A stretch of 64,000 bases of DNA from assembly GCF_008806595.1 (NCBI RefSeq), contig NZ_VZRB01000003.1:310001-374000 (forward strand). Direction: 5' to 3'. This document shows positions 8,193-17,206 of this stretch, in pieces. The notes under the pieces were generated by a model, which was not told the DNA's origin, did not search any database, and worked only from the letters and a program-made list of their open reading frames with translations. Origin of the DNA: Streptomyces luteolifulvus. GTDB taxonomy: Bacteria; Actinomycetota; Actinomycetes; Streptomycetales; Streptomycetaceae. The first letter of the stretch is position 1, and the number at the start of each line of letters is the position of its first letter. The position numbers and the translations under genes are program-made.

Positions 8193-9196
8193 TGACCACC
8201 GTCGCCCTCAAGCCGGCGACCATGGCGCAGGCCCTCACGCGCGCGATGCGCGACGCGATGGCCGCCGACCCGACCGTGCACGTCATGGGTGAGGACGTCG
8301 GCACCCTGGGCGGTGTCTTCCGGGTCACCGACGGCCTCGCGAAGGAGTTCGGCGAGGACCGCTGCACGGACACCCCGCTGGCCGAGGCCGGCATCCTCGG
8401 CACGGCCGTCGGCATGGCGATGTACGGGCTGCGCCCGGTCGTCGAGATGCAGTTCGACGCCTTCGCCTACCCGGCCTTCGAGCAACTGATCTCGCACGTG
8501 TCCCGGATGCGCAACCGCACGCGCGGCACGATGCCGCTCCCGATCACCATCCGCGTCCCCTACGGCGGCGGCATCGGCGGCGTCGAGCACCACAGCGACT
8601 CCTCCGAGGCGTACTACATCGCGACTCCGGGACTCCATGTCGTCACCCCCGCGACCGTCGCCGACGCCTACGGGCTGCTGCGCGCCGCCATCGCCTCCGA
8701 CGACCCGGTCGTCTTCCTCGAGCCCAAGCGCCTGTACTGGTCGAAGGACTCCTGGAACCCCCAGCACCCGACGGACGTCGAGCCGATGGGCCGCGCGGTG
8801 GTGCGGCGCTCCGGCCGGAGCGCCACACTCATCACGTACGGGCCGTCCGTACCCGTCTGCCTCGAAGCCGCCGAGGCGGCACAGGCGGAGGGCTGGGACC
8901 TCGAAGTCGTCGATCTGCGCTCCCTGGTGCCGTTCGACGACGAGACGGTCTGCGCCTCGGTGCGGCGGACCGGGCGCGCGGTCGTCGTGCACGAGTCGGG
9001 CGGGTTCGGCGGCCCGGGCGGGGAGATCGCGGCCCGCGTCACGGAGCGCTGCTTCCATCACCTGGAGGCGCCGGTGCTGCGCGTGGCCGGGTTCGACATC
9101 CCCTACCCGCCGCCGATGCTGGAGCGCCACCACCTGCCCGGCGTGGACCGGATCCTGGACGCCGTGGGGCGTCTGCAGTGGGAGGCCGAGGGCTGA
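8192..9196 (+). CDS. bkdB: Branched-chain 2-oxoacid dehydrogenase E1 beta subunit
   Basis: The 334-residue protein has the transketolase-like pyrimidine-binding fold (GEDVGTLGGVFRVTDGL, DTPLAEAGILGTAVGMA) and the C-terminal transketolase domain. The PYGGGIGGVEHHSDSSEAYY segment is typical of 2-oxoacid dehydrogenase E1 beta. It forms the alpha2beta2 E1 heterotetramer with the upstream product. The start shares one base with the upstream stop (TGATG), so the subunits are translationally coupled. The paralogue is at 24915. Confidence 0.93.
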   Translation: MTTVALKPATMAQALTRAMRDAMAADPTVHVMGEDVGTLGGVFRVTDGLAKEFGEDRCTDTPLAEAGILGTAVGMAMYGLRPVVEMQFDAFAYPAFEQLISHVSRMRNRTRGTMPLPITIRVPYGGGIGGVEHHSDSSEAYYIATPGLHVVTPATVADAYGLLRAAIASDDPVVFLEPKRLYWSKDSWNPQHPTDVEPMGRAVVRRSGRSATLITYGPSVPVCLEAAEAAQAEGWDLEVVDLRSLVPFDDETVCASVRRTGRAVVVHESGGFGGPGGEIAARVTERCFHHLEAPVLRVAGFDIPYPPPMLERHHLPGVDRILDAVGRLQWEAEG

Positions 9197-10551
9197 TGGC
9201 ACAGGTGTTGGAGTTCAGGCTCCCCGACCTCGGGGAGGGACTGACCGAGGCGGAGATCGTGCGCTGGCTCGTCCAGGTCGGCGACGTCGTCGCCGTCGAC
9301 CAGCCCGTCGTCGAGGTCGAGACGGCCAAGGCGATGGTAGAGGTGCCGTGCCCCTACGGCGGCGTCGTGACCGCCCGCTTCGGCGAGGAGGGCACGGAAC
9401 TGCCCGTCGGGGCCCCGCTGATCACGGTCGCGGTGGGCGCGCCGGCCTCCGACGGGCAGAGCGAGGGCTCGGGCAATGTGCTGGTGGGCTACGGCACCTC
9501 GGAGGCACCCGCGCGCCGCCGCAGGGTCCGGCCGGGGAGCAAGGCGCCCGCCGCGCCCTCCCCACCCCCCGCGTCCGCTGCGGCCAACGGGCATACAAAC
9601 ACGGACACCGCCGGCCCGCCCGACGGTCCCGTCCCGGTGATCTCGCCGCTGGTGCGCCGGCTCGCCCGGGAGAACGGCCTGAACCTCAGGGAGCTGACGG
9701 GCTCCGGCCCCGACGGGCTGATCCTGCGCGCGGACGTGGAGTACGCGCTGCGTGCGTCCGCCGCGCGGGGGCGGGCCCCGCAGCCCGCCACCGTGCCGCC
9801 CGCACAGGTGGCAGAGCCCCTGCGCCCTGCTCCCGCGCCGGCCGCGGCCGTACCCGCCGGTGCCGGCACCCGCATCCCCCTCAAGGGCGTCCGCGGTGCC
9901 GTCGCGGACAAGCTCTCCCGCAGCCGCCGCGAGATTCCGGACGCCACCTGCTGGGTGGACGCCGACGCCACGGAGCTCATGCGGGCGCGGACGGCCATGA
10001 ACGCGGCCGGAGGGCCGAAGATCTCCCTCCTCGCCCTGCTGGCCCGTATCTGCACCGCCGCACTCGCCCGTTTCCCCGAGCTCAACTCGACGGTCGACAT
10101 GGAGGCCAGGGAGGTCGTCCGGCTCGACGCGGTGCACCTCGGCTTCGCCGCGCAGACCGAGCGCGGGCTCGTCGTGCCCGTCGTCCGGGACGGGCACGCG
10201 CGTGACGCCCAGGGGCTCAGCGCGGAGTTCGCCCGGCTCACCGAGGCCGCTCGCGCAGGGACGCTGACCCCCGCGGAACTCACCGGCGGCACCTTCACGC
10301 TGAACAACTACGGCGTGTTCGGCGTCGACGGCTCCACGCCGATCATCAACCACCCCGAGGCGGCCATGCTCGGCGTCGGCCGTATCGTCCCCAAGCCCTG
10401 GGTCCACGAGGGCGAGCTGGCGGTGCGGCAGGTCGTGCAGCTCTCGCTCACCTTCGACCACCGGGTGTGCGACGGCGGCACCGCGGGCGGTTTCCTCCGG
10501 TATGTCGCGGACTGTGTGGAGCAGCCGGCGGTACTGCTGCGCACGCTCTGA
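9196..10551 (+). CDS. bkdC: Branched-chain 2-oxoacid dehydrogenase E2 acyltransferase
   Basis: The 451-residue E2 subunit has a lipoyl domain with the modified lysine likely Lys45 (ETAKAMVEVP). A Pro/Ala-rich linker and a peripheral-subunit-binding domain near 150-190 (VRRLARENGLNLRELTGSGP) follow. The C-terminal catalytic acyltransferase has DHRVCDGG with His422. It moves the branched acyl group from lipoate to CoA and forms the complex core. The start overlaps the E1 beta stop (TGATG). No E3 gene is nearby, so a shared dihydrolipoyl dehydrogenase must come from elsewhere. Confidence 0.92.
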   Translation: MAQVLEFRLPDLGEGLTEAEIVRWLVQVGDVVAVDQPVVEVETAKAMVEVPCPYGGVVTARFGEEGTELPVGAPLITVAVGAPASDGQSEGSGNVLVGYGTSEAPARRRRVRPGSKAPAAPSPPPASAAANGHTNTDTAGPPDGPVPVISPLVRRLARENGLNLRELTGSGPDGLILRADVEYALRASAARGRAPQPATVPPAQVAEPLRPAPAPAAAVPAGAGTRIPLKGVRGAVADKLSRSRREIPDATCWVDADATELMRARTAMNAAGGPKISLLALLARICTAALARFPELNSTVDMEAREVVRLDAVHLGFAAQTERGLVVPVVRDGHARDAQGLSAEFARLTEAARAGTLTPAELTGGTFTLNNYGVFGVDGSTPIINHPEAAMLGVGRIVPKPWVHEGELAVRQVVQLSLTFDHRVCDGGTAGGFLRYVADCVEQPAVLLRTL

Positions 10552-10594
10552 CCACACCGCCTCCCCCGCGTTCCCCTGTGATCGCGGCGGCACG

Positions 10595-10607
10595 CATACT
10601 CGTGGGG
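10595..10607 (+). promoter_or_regulatory. Probable -10 element for leaderless mobA transcript
   Basis: CATACT at 10595-10600 ends six bases before the GTG start, so transcription would begin at or near the start codon. I see no ribosome site and no convincing -35 element. Confidence 0.4.
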
Positions 10608-11593
10608 TGACCTCGTACGAGTCCGCCGGCGACCCCGGCGCCGGCACCGGCCGCGCGCCGGGCACCGCCGATGCCGTGCACGACGTCCCGTACGACGCCG
10701 TCGTGCTGGCCGGCGGTGCCGCCCGGCGGCTCGGCGGCGCGGACAAGCCCGGCCTGCAGGTGGGCGGCCGCCCGCTGCTCGACCGTGTGCTGGCCGCCTG
10801 CGCCGGTGCGCGCACCATCACCGTCGTCGCCGACGCCCGGCCGACCGCACGGCCCGTGACCTGGGCGCGCGAGGATCCGCCCGGCGGCGGACCGCTGGCC
10901 GCACTCGACGCGGGGCTCCGGCACACCACGGCGGAGCAGGTCGTCGTGCTCTCCGCCGACCTCCCGTTCCTCGGCGAACCGACCGTACGGCGGCTGCTGG
11001 CCGCCCTCCGCTCGAGCGGCACCGACGGAGTGCTGCTCACCGACGCCGACGGACGCGACCAGCCGCTCGTGGCCGCGTACCGCACCCAGGCGCTGCACCG
11101 GGAGCTGGCCGCGCTCACCGCCGCCGCACCGGCCGGCGGCCCCGAGTCGGCAGGTGGCCTGACCGGGCTGCCGCTGCGCCGGCTGACCGCCCGGCTCGAT
11201 CTCACTCGCGTCCCCGACCCCGTCGCGTCCTTCGACTGCGACACCTGGGACGACCTCGCCACCGCCAGGGCACGCATCAGGGAGCATGGGCACGTGTTGG
11301 ATGAATGGATTTCCGCAGTCAAGGACGAGCTGGGCATCGATCTCGACGTCGACACCGGCGTCCTGCTCGATCTGGCCCGGGACGCCGCCCACGGTGTGGC
11401 AAGGCCCGCGGCCCCGCTGACCACCTTCCTCGTCGGCTACGCGGCCGCGCGGGCCGGCGGCGGCCCGGACGCCGTGGCCGAGGCGTCCCGCAAGGCCGCG
11501 GCCCTCGCCGTGCGCTGGGCGGACGAGGACGCCGACGCCAAGACCGACGTGGCTCCCGACGCCACGCCCGACCGCCGCCCGGACGCCGGATGA
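10607..11593 (+). CDS. mobA: MobA-like nucleotidyltransferase fused to DUF6457
   Basis: The 328-residue product has an N-terminal MobA-type nucleotidyltransferase (LAGGAARRLGGADKPG from residue 34, the GTP-binding loop). From about residue 230 it carries a compact domain (VLDEWISAVKDELGID...) that I recognise as DUF6457. MobA joins GMP to molybdopterin to make the bis-MGD cofactor. The fused domain also occurs alone next to molybdenum-cofactor genes in actinobacteria; its role is unknown. The GTG at 10607 was chosen because coding character begins there. The stop overlaps the moeA ATG, giving a two-gene cofactor operon. Confidence 0.85.
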   Translation: MTSYESAGDPGAGTGRAPGTADAVHDVPYDAVVLAGGAARRLGGADKPGLQVGGRPLLDRVLAACAGARTITVVADARPTARPVTWAREDPPGGGPLAALDAGLRHTTAEQVVVLSADLPFLGEPTVRRLLAALRSSGTDGVLLTDADGRDQPLVAAYRTQALHRELAALTAAAPAGGPESAGGLTGLPLRRLTARLDLTRVPDPVASFDCDTWDDLATARARIREHGHVLDEWISAVKDELGIDLDVDTGVLLDLARDAAHGVARPAAPLTTFLVGYAAARAGGGPDAVAEASRKAAALAVRWADEDADAKTDVAPDATPDRRPDAG

Positions 11594-12972
11594 CCACGCG
11601 GGGCGCCCGGGCCGGCGAGGGCGCTCGGTACCGTGACGCCGACGACCTCGACGTCGAGGAGGCACTCGCCCTCGTGAAGGAAGACAACGGCCGCGCTCAG
11701 GCCGAGTCCGTGCCCGCGCCCGCAGCACAGGGCGCCCGGCCCGGCCCGGCCGCCCGCCACGCCGCCACCCCGTGGCCGCAGGCACGCGCCATCGCGGCAC
11801 GCGCAGCCGCCCGCTCCGAGGCCCCCGGCACGCACCGCGCCGCCGTGTCCGTGCCCCTGGACCTGGCTCTCGGGCTCACCCTGGCCGCTCCCCTGACCGC
11901 CCTCACCGACCTGCCCTCCTTCGACACGTCGGCCATGGACGGCTGGGCGGTCGCCGGACCCGGCCCCTGGGACGTGCGCGACAAGGGCGTGCTGGCCGGG
12001 CATGCCGAGCCCGCGCCCCTCACCGACGGCGAGGCGGCCCGTATCGCCACCGGCGCCCGCATCCCCCCGGACACCACCGCCGTGCTCCGCAGCGAGCACG
12101 GCCGCACCGACGACAAGGGCCGGCTGCACGCCACCCGCGGCCTGGTCCACGGGCAGGACATCCGCCCCCGCGGCCAGGAGTGCCGCAGCGGTGACCAACT
12201 GCTGCCGGTCGGCACGCTGGTGACCCCGGCCGTGCTCGGCCTCGCCGCGGCCGCCGGCTACGACACCGTCACCGCGGTCCCCCGCCCCCGCGTCGACGTC
12301 CTGATCCTCGGCGACGAACTGCTCACCGAGGGTCTGCCGCATGACGGCCTGATCCGGGACGCACTCGGCCCCATGCTGCCGTCCTGGCTGCGCGCGCTCG
12401 GCGCCGAGGTCACCGGCGTCCGCAGACTCGGCGACGACGCCGAGGCACTGCACAAGGCGATCACGAGCTCCGACGCCGACCTGATCGTCACCACCGGCGG
12501 CACCGCCTCCGGCCCGGTCGACCACGTCCATCCCACCCTGCGCCGGATCGGCGCCGAACTCCTCGTGGACGGCGTCAAGGTGCGCCCCGGCCACCCCATG
12601 CTGCTGGCCCGCACCAAGGAGAACCAGCATCTCGTCGGACTGCCCGGCAACCCCCTCGCCGCCATCTCCGGCCTGCTCACCCTCGCCGAGCCGCTGCTGC
12701 GGACGCTCGCGGCACGCCAGGCCCCGGAGCCGTACACGCTGCCACTGAAGGACACGGCGCACGGGCATCCGTACGACACCCGGCTCATCCCCGTCGTCCT
12801 GCGCGGTGACCACGCCGTCCCGCTGCACTACAACGGCCCGGCCATGCTGCGCGGCGTCGCGGCGGCCGATGCCCTCGCCGTCGTCCCACCGGGCGGTGCC
12901 CGGGCGGGTCAGGAGGCCGAACTGCTCGATCTGCCGTGGGCCTCCGCGGGCATCGGGGTGTGTTTCACGTGA
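11590..12972 (+). CDS. moeA: Molybdopterin molybdenumtransferase MoeA
   Basis: The 460-residue protein matches MoeA, which inserts molybdate into adenylated molybdopterin. Visible motifs are FDTSAMDGWAVAG near residue 116, ATGARIPPDT, the MoCF domain segment TTGGTASGPVDHVH and LPGNPLAAISGLL. The Asp equivalents in SAMDG and GPVD are retained, though the usual GGVSVGEAD reads GGTASGPVD here. An N-terminal extension of about 60 residues, rich in Ala, Arg and Pro, is not part of the core family. The last codons and stop are formed by a ParB site, and the stop overlaps the start of the ion channel gene. Confidence 0.88.
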   Translation: MTTRGARAGEGARYRDADDLDVEEALALVKEDNGRAQAESVPAPAAQGARPGPAARHAATPWPQARAIAARAAARSEAPGTHRAAVSVPLDLALGLTLAAPLTALTDLPSFDTSAMDGWAVAGPGPWDVRDKGVLAGHAEPAPLTDGEAARIATGARIPPDTTAVLRSEHGRTDDKGRLHATRGLVHGQDIRPRGQECRSGDQLLPVGTLVTPAVLGLAAAAGYDTVTAVPRPRVDVLILGDELLTEGLPHDGLIRDALGPMLPSWLRALGAEVTGVRRLGDDAEALHKAITSSDADLIVTTGGTASGPVDHVHPTLRRIGAELLVDGVKVRPGHPMLLARTKENQHLVGLPGNPLAAISGLLTLAEPLLRTLAARQAPEPYTLPLKDTAHGHPYDTRLIPVVLRGDHAVPLHYNGPAMLRGVAAADALAVVPPGGARAGQEAELLDLPWASAGIGVCFT

Positions 12973-12975
12973 AAC
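12962..12975. other. parS centromere site
   Basis: GTTTCACGTGAAAC is the perfect 14-bp palindrome bound by ParB in Streptomyces and many other bacteria. It spans the moeA stop and the GTG start of the channel gene. Streptomyces carries many such sites clustered around oriC, so it also helps place the window. Confidence 0.9.
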
Positions 12976-14066
12976 TTCCGGGTCATGACGCGATCGCCCG
13001 CCAGGCGGGCGAACATCTTGTGACCCATCGCGTGAGACTCCCGAGGAGGGTGGTGGAGCACCCTTTCCGGCAGGTCGCCAGGCGGCTGTTGCTGGCCCTG
13101 GGTCTGCTGGTCGCGACCGCGCTGATCGTCTTTGCAGACCGTGCGGGCTACAACGACAACTCCGACGGCTCCGTCGATCTGCTCGACTCCTTCTACTACG
13201 CGACCGTCACCCTCTCGACCACCGGATACGGCGACATCACCCCGGTCAGCGACGCCGCCCGGCTCACCAACATCTTCGTCATCACGCCCCTCAGGGTGCT
13301 GTTCCTGATCGTCCTCGTCGGCACCACCCTTGAGGTCCTCACCGAACGCACCCGTGCGGAATGGCGGCTCAACCGCTGGAGGTCCACGTTGCGTGATCAC
13401 ACCGTCGTCGTCGGCTTCGGCACGAAGGGGCGCTCGGCGATCCAGACCGTCCTCGCCACGGGGATGAAGAAGGAACAGGTCGTGGTGGTCGACCCGAGCG
13501 AAAAGGTGATCGAGGCGGCGACCGCCGAGGGGTATGCGGGGGTCGCCGGGGACGCGACGCGCAGCGATGTCCTCAACCGGGCAGAGGTACGGCGGGCACG
13601 GCAGATCATCATCGCGACCCAGCGCGACGACACGGCGGTCCTGGTGGCGCTGACGGCCCGGCAGCTCAACCGTGGCGCGAAGATCGTGGCGGCGGTGCGC
13701 GAGGAGGAGAACGCTCCGCTGCTGAAGCAGTCCGGCGCCGACGCGGTGATCACCAGTGCCAGCGCGGCGGGCCGGCTGCTCGGCCTGTCCGTGCTCAGCC
13801 CCGCGGCCGGCATGGTGATGGAGGACCTCATCCACCAGGGCAGCGGGCTCGACATCGTCGAACGGCCGGTCATAAAGGCCGAGGTGGGCAGGACGCCGCG
13901 GGAGACGGAGGACCTGGTGGTGAGCGTCGTACGCGGGCACCGGGTGCTCGGATACGACGATCCGGCCGTCGGCACGCTGGAGTTGACGGATCGGCTCATC
14001 ACCATCGTGCGGGCGACGCCGGGCACCCAGATCGCGCCCGACGTCCGCCCGCTCCCGCGCGCCTGA
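12969..14066 (+). CDS. Two-pore-domain type K+ channel with RCK (TrkA-N/TrkA-C) domains
   Basis: The 365-residue protein has a first membrane helix (about 34-55), a pore loop with the selectivity filter TTGYGD near residue 85, and a second helix. A TrkA-N nucleotide-binding domain follows (VVVGFGTKGRSAIQTVL), then a TrkA-C domain. This is the architecture of ligand-gated prokaryotic K+ channels of the MthK type. The GTG start overlaps the moeA stop (GTGA) and lies inside a parS palindrome. The stop abuts that of the convergent ABC permease with no base between. Confidence 0.9.
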   Translation: MKLPGHDAIARQAGEHLVTHRVRLPRRVVEHPFRQVARRLLLALGLLVATALIVFADRAGYNDNSDGSVDLLDSFYYATVTLSTTGYGDITPVSDAARLTNIFVITPLRVLFLIVLVGTTLEVLTERTRAEWRLNRWRSTLRDHTVVVGFGTKGRSAIQTVLATGMKKEQVVVVDPSEKVIEAATAEGYAGVAGDATRSDVLNRAEVRRARQIIIATQRDDTAVLVALTARQLNRGAKIVAAVREEENAPLLKQSGADAVITSASAAGRLLGLSVLSPAAGMVMEDLIHQGSGLDIVERPVIKAEVGRTPRETEDLVVSVVRGHRVLGYDDPAVGTLELTDRLITIVRATPGTQIAPDVRPLPRA

Positions 14067-14915
14067 CTACTTGCGGTTGTACAGCCGCATCGTGATGGGC
14101 CCGAAGATCAGCACGAAGAGGCCGGCCCACCCCAGCGACCAGGCGATCTCGTCGACCGGCCAGTCACCGGCCATCAACTCCCGCACCGCCGACGACAGAT
14201 GGGTGATCGGGCTGTTGTTGACGAAGGCCTGGAGCCAGCCCGGCATGGTCCTCGGGTCGACGAAGACGTTGGACAGGAAGGTGAGCGGGAAGATCACCAT
14301 CATGCTGACGCCCATCACCGACTTCTCGGTCCGCAGCAGCAGCCCGAACATCGTCCAGATCCACGAGAACGCGAACGAGAAGACGATCAGCAGCGCGATC
14401 CCGGCGAGCACGCCGACGACCCCGCCGTCCGGCCGGTAGCCGAGGACGACGCCGACGGTGAGCATCACGACGGACGCGATCGCATAGCGCAGGGCGTCCC
14501 CGAGCAGATAGCCGACCATCGTCGACGGCCGCCAGATGGGCAGGCTGCGGAACCGGTCGAAGACGCCCTTCTCGATGTCCGTGTTGACCGAGACACCGGT
14601 GTACATGGTGATCATCACGACCGACATCACGAGGATGCCCGGCAGCAGGAACTGGATGTACTTCTCCGGGGAGCCGGCGAGGGCGCCCCCGAACAGGTAC
14701 GTGTACATCAGCACCATCATGATCGGGAACGCGGTGACGTCGAAGAGCTGCTCCGGCACGTGCTTGATCTTGAGGATCGCCCGCCAGCCGAAGGTCAGCG
14801 AGGCCGAGAAGGCGCTGGGGCGCGGCGGACGCTGCCCCGCGACGAGCAGAGCGGCCAGCGACTCGGCGCTGACGGGGGCGAGGTCCTTGGCCTCCGTGGT
14901 CGTCACGGTGCTCAT
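14067..14915 (-). CDS. ABC-2 type transporter permease, DrrB-like
   Basis: The 282-residue protein has about six membrane segments and the ABC-2 permease pattern ([19 protein letters not shown] and [17 protein letters not shown]). It would form the membrane channel for the ATPase encoded just upstream, whose stop it overlaps by four bases. Drr-type exporters move drugs or lipids outward; the substrate here is unknown. The start ATG at 14915 was chosen from this overlap. Its TAG stop directly abuts the channel gene's TGA, so the convergent transcripts have no spacer. Confidence 0.9.
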   Translation of the reverse strand: MSTVTTTEAKDLAPVSAESLAALLVAGQRPPRPSAFSASLTFGWRAILKIKHVPEQLFDVTAFPIMMVLMYTYLFGGALAGSPEKYIQFLLPGILVMSVVMITMYTGVSVNTDIEKGVFDRFRSLPIWRPSTMVGYLLGDALRYAIASVVMLTVGVVLGYRPDGGVVGVLAGIALLIVFSFAFSWIWTMFGLLLRTEKSVMGVSMMVIFPLTFLSNVFVDPRTMPGWLQAFVNNSPITHLSSAVRELMAGDWPVDEIAWSLGWAGLFVLIFGPITMRLYNRK

Positions 14916-15925
14916 GCCGTCACCTGGTCCTTCGCGTCCTTGGTGTCCTGGGTGTCCTTGGTGTCGTGTCCGGTGAGGACGAGGAAGACCTCGTCCAGGC
15001 TGGGCTGCCCCAGCGAGAAGTTGTCGACGGTGACCCCGGCGCGGGCCAGTTCGCCGAGTGCCCGGGCCGCCTGCTCGGCGGCGGTGTCGCTCGCCGCCGT
15101 ACCGACACGGGCGGTCAGCGCCACCGGATCCGGCTCCGGCTGCACCTGCGCGTCGAGGGTGCGACGCAGCACCTCGGCCGCGAGGGGCCGCTGTCCCGCG
15201 TCCCGCAGCCGCAGATGTACGGTCCCGGCGCCGACGGACGCCTTCAGCTCGCCCTTGGTGCCCTCGGCGATCACCCGGCCGTGGTCGATGACGGCGATCC
15301 GGGACGCCAGTTGGTCGGCCTCGTCCAGGTACTGCGTGGTCAGCAGCACGGTCGTGCCCTGGGCGACCACCGCGCGCACGATGTCCCACACCTGGTTGCG
15401 GCTGCGCGGGTCGAGCCCGGTCGTGGGCTCGTCGAGGAAGAGCAGCTCGGGGGTGTTGAGGATGGACGCGGCGATGTCGATACGGCGCCGCATGCCGCCC
15501 GAGTAGTGCTTGACCTGCTTTCCCGCCGCGTCCGTGAGCCCGAAGGCCTCCAGGAGTTGCCCGGAGCGCTCCCGGGCGGCCTTCTTGCCATGGCCGAGGA
15601 GCCGGCCGAGCAGGACCAGGTTCTCGGTGCCGGTGAGGTCCTCGTCCACCGAGGCGTACTGGCCGGTGAGGCTGACCCGGCCGCGTACCTCGTCGGCCTC
15701 GCGCACGACGTCGTGGCCGAAGACATGGGCCTCGCCGCCGTCGGGCCGCAGCAGGGTGGCGAGCATCTTGACGGTGGTGGTCTTGCCGGCGCCGTTCGGG
15801 CCGAGGACGCCGTAGACGGTGCCCGTGGGCACGGCCAGGTCGACGCCGTCGACCGCCCTCGTCTCACCGAACGTCTTCACCAGGCCCGCTGTCTCGATGG
15901 CCAGGCCGGACGTGTGCTGGCTCAT
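14912..15925 (-). CDS. ABC transporter ATP-binding protein, DrrA-like
   Basis: The 337-residue ATPase has Walker [15 protein letters not shown] near residue 45, the signature [12 protein letters not shown] and Walker [15 protein letters not shown]-terminal DrrA-type extension follows and ends in an unusual Thr/Lys/Asp-rich stretch with a repeated DTKDT pattern. It energises the DrrB-like permease downstream. Daunorubicin-resistance-like exporters are common in Streptomyces, so self-resistance is possible but not shown. No dedicated regulator gene is next to it; direct repeats lie upstream. Confidence 0.92.
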   Translation of the reverse strand: MSQHTSGLAIETAGLVKTFGETRAVDGVDLAVPTGTVYGVLGPNGAGKTTTVKMLATLLRPDGGEAHVFGHDVVREADEVRGRVSLTGQYASVDEDLTGTENLVLLGRLLGHGKKAARERSGQLLEAFGLTDAAGKQVKHYSGGMRRRIDIAASILNTPELLFLDEPTTGLDPRSRNQVWDIVRAVVAQGTTVLLTTQYLDEADQLASRIAVIDHGRVIAEGTKGELKASVGAGTVHLRLRDAGQRPLAAEVLRRTLDAQVQPEPDPVALTARVGTAASDTAAEQAARALGELARAGVTVDNFSLGQPSLDEVFLVLTGHDTKDTQDTKDAKDQVTA

Positions 15926-15973
15926 GGTGGGGTGTCCTTCCGCGTACTCGGGTTACGCATGGGGAGACCTTTA

Positions 15974-16000
15974 CGGTCGCGCAAACTCATCGGTCGCGCA
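15974..16000. repeat. Direct repeats in the ABC exporter / oxidoreductase promoter region
   Basis: CGGTCGCGCA occurs at 15974-15983 and 15991-16000, 17 bases apart start to start, in the 162-bp divergent intergenic space. The repeat could be a regulator site for the exporter; no local regulator is encoded. Confidence 0.45.
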
Positions 16001-16087
16001 CCGGGATTTATGAGAGATCGGTCCCATGGCCGATGCGGGTCCGCCCGGGACAGAGGAGGGCCGGGGAGCAGGAGTAGCGTCCCCCTC

Positions 16088-17068
16088 ATGCATGCGATCA
16101 CGATTCCCGAACCTGGTGGGCCCGAGGCGCTGGTGTGGGACGAGGTCCCGGATCCGGTACCCGGCGAGGGCGAGGTGCTGGTCGAGGTGGCGGCCGGCGC
16201 CGTGAACAGGGCCGACATCCTGCAGCGGCAGGGCTTGTACGATCCGCCCCCCGGCACCTACCCGTACCCCGGTCTCGAGTGCTCCGGGCGGATCGCCGCG
16301 CTCGGCCCCGGTGTCTCCGGCTGGGCCGTCGGCGACGAGGTGTGCGCGCTGCTCGCGGGAGGTGGCTACGCCGAGAAGGTGGCCGTCCCGGCCGGCCAGC
16401 TGCTGCCCGTTCCCAAGGGGATCGGCCTCACACAGGCCGCCGCGCTGCCCGAGGTCACCTGCACGGTCTGGTCGAACGTCTTCATGGTCGCCCATCTGCG
16501 CCCCGGCGAGACGCTGCTCGTGCACGGCGGCTCCAGCGGTATCGGCACCATGGCGATCCAGCTCGCGAAGGCCGTGGGCGCGAAGGTCGCCGTCACGGCG
16601 GGCACACGGGAGAAGCTGGACCGGTGCGCCGAGCTGGGCGCCGACATCCTCGTCAACTACCGGGAGCAGGACTTCGTGGCCGAGGTGAAGAAGGCCACGG
16701 ACGGCGCGGGCGCCGACGTCATCCTCGACAACATGGGCGCGAAGTACCTGGACCGCAACGTCCGGACCCTCGCCGTCAACGGGCGGCTCGCGATCATCGG
16801 CATGCAGGGCGGCATCAAGGCCGAGCTGAACATCGCCACGCTGCTGACCAAGCGCGCCGCGATCAGCGCGACCTCGCTGCGCGCCCGCCCGCTCGGCGAG
16901 AAGGCGGCCATCGTCGCCGCCGTGCGCGAGCACGTCTGGCCGCTGCTCGACGCCGGCCATGTACGCCCGGTCGTCGACCGCGAGCTCCCCATGAGCGACG
17001 CGGCCGCGGCCCACCGGGTCGTGGAGGAGAGCGCCCATGTGGGCAAGGTGCTGCTGGTGACGCCGTAA
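16088..17068 (+). CDS. NAD(P)H quinone oxidoreductase, zinc-independent MDR family
   Basis: The 326-residue protein is a medium-chain dehydrogenase/reductase of the quinone oxidoreductase (PIG3-like) branch. An N-terminal GroES-like fold has NRADILQRQGLYDPPPG, and the Rossmann domain has VHGGSSGIGTMAIQLAKAVG near residue 145. Zinc-ligand cysteines of alcohol dehydrogenases are absent. It likely reduces quinones or enones with NADPH in the cytoplasm. It stands alone and is divergent from the ABC exporter. A dispersed repeat lies just after its stop. Confidence 0.88.
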   Translation: MHAITIPEPGGPEALVWDEVPDPVPGEGEVLVEVAAGAVNRADILQRQGLYDPPPGTYPYPGLECSGRIAALGPGVSGWAVGDEVCALLAGGGYAEKVAVPAGQLLPVPKGIGLTQAAALPEVTCTVWSNVFMVAHLRPGETLLVHGGSSGIGTMAIQLAKAVGAKVAVTAGTREKLDRCAELGADILVNYREQDFVAEVKKATDGAGADVILDNMGAKYLDRNVRTLAVNGRLAIIGMQGGIKAELNIATLLTKRAAISATSLRARPLGEKAAIVAAVREHVWPLLDAGHVRPVVDRELPMSDAAAAHRVVEESAHVGKVLLVTP

Positions 17069-17097
17069 CCCTGCCGGAGCTGAGCGCCCGCTTCACA

Positions 17098-17206
17098 TGC
17101 CGCGATGTGCCGTCGATCGTCTGCGGCCCGTCGTGGATGGTCGCGCGGTTCCCCGCGCCCCTGGACGGCGCCGCCGAACCGCAGTGGCCTTCGCTCGACC
17201 TGCTCA
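17098..17206. repeat. Dispersed intergenic repeat, type A, copy 1
   Basis: This stretch of about 110 bp (starting TGCCGCGATG, containing GGTTCCCCGCGCCCCT and CCGCCGAACCGCAG) aligns base for base over most of its length with 31624-31735. It fills the gap between two convergent genes and touches the stop codon of the one on the - strand. I have seen the CAGTTCCCCGCGCCCCT core repeatedly between Streptomyces genes. Confidence 0.75.
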
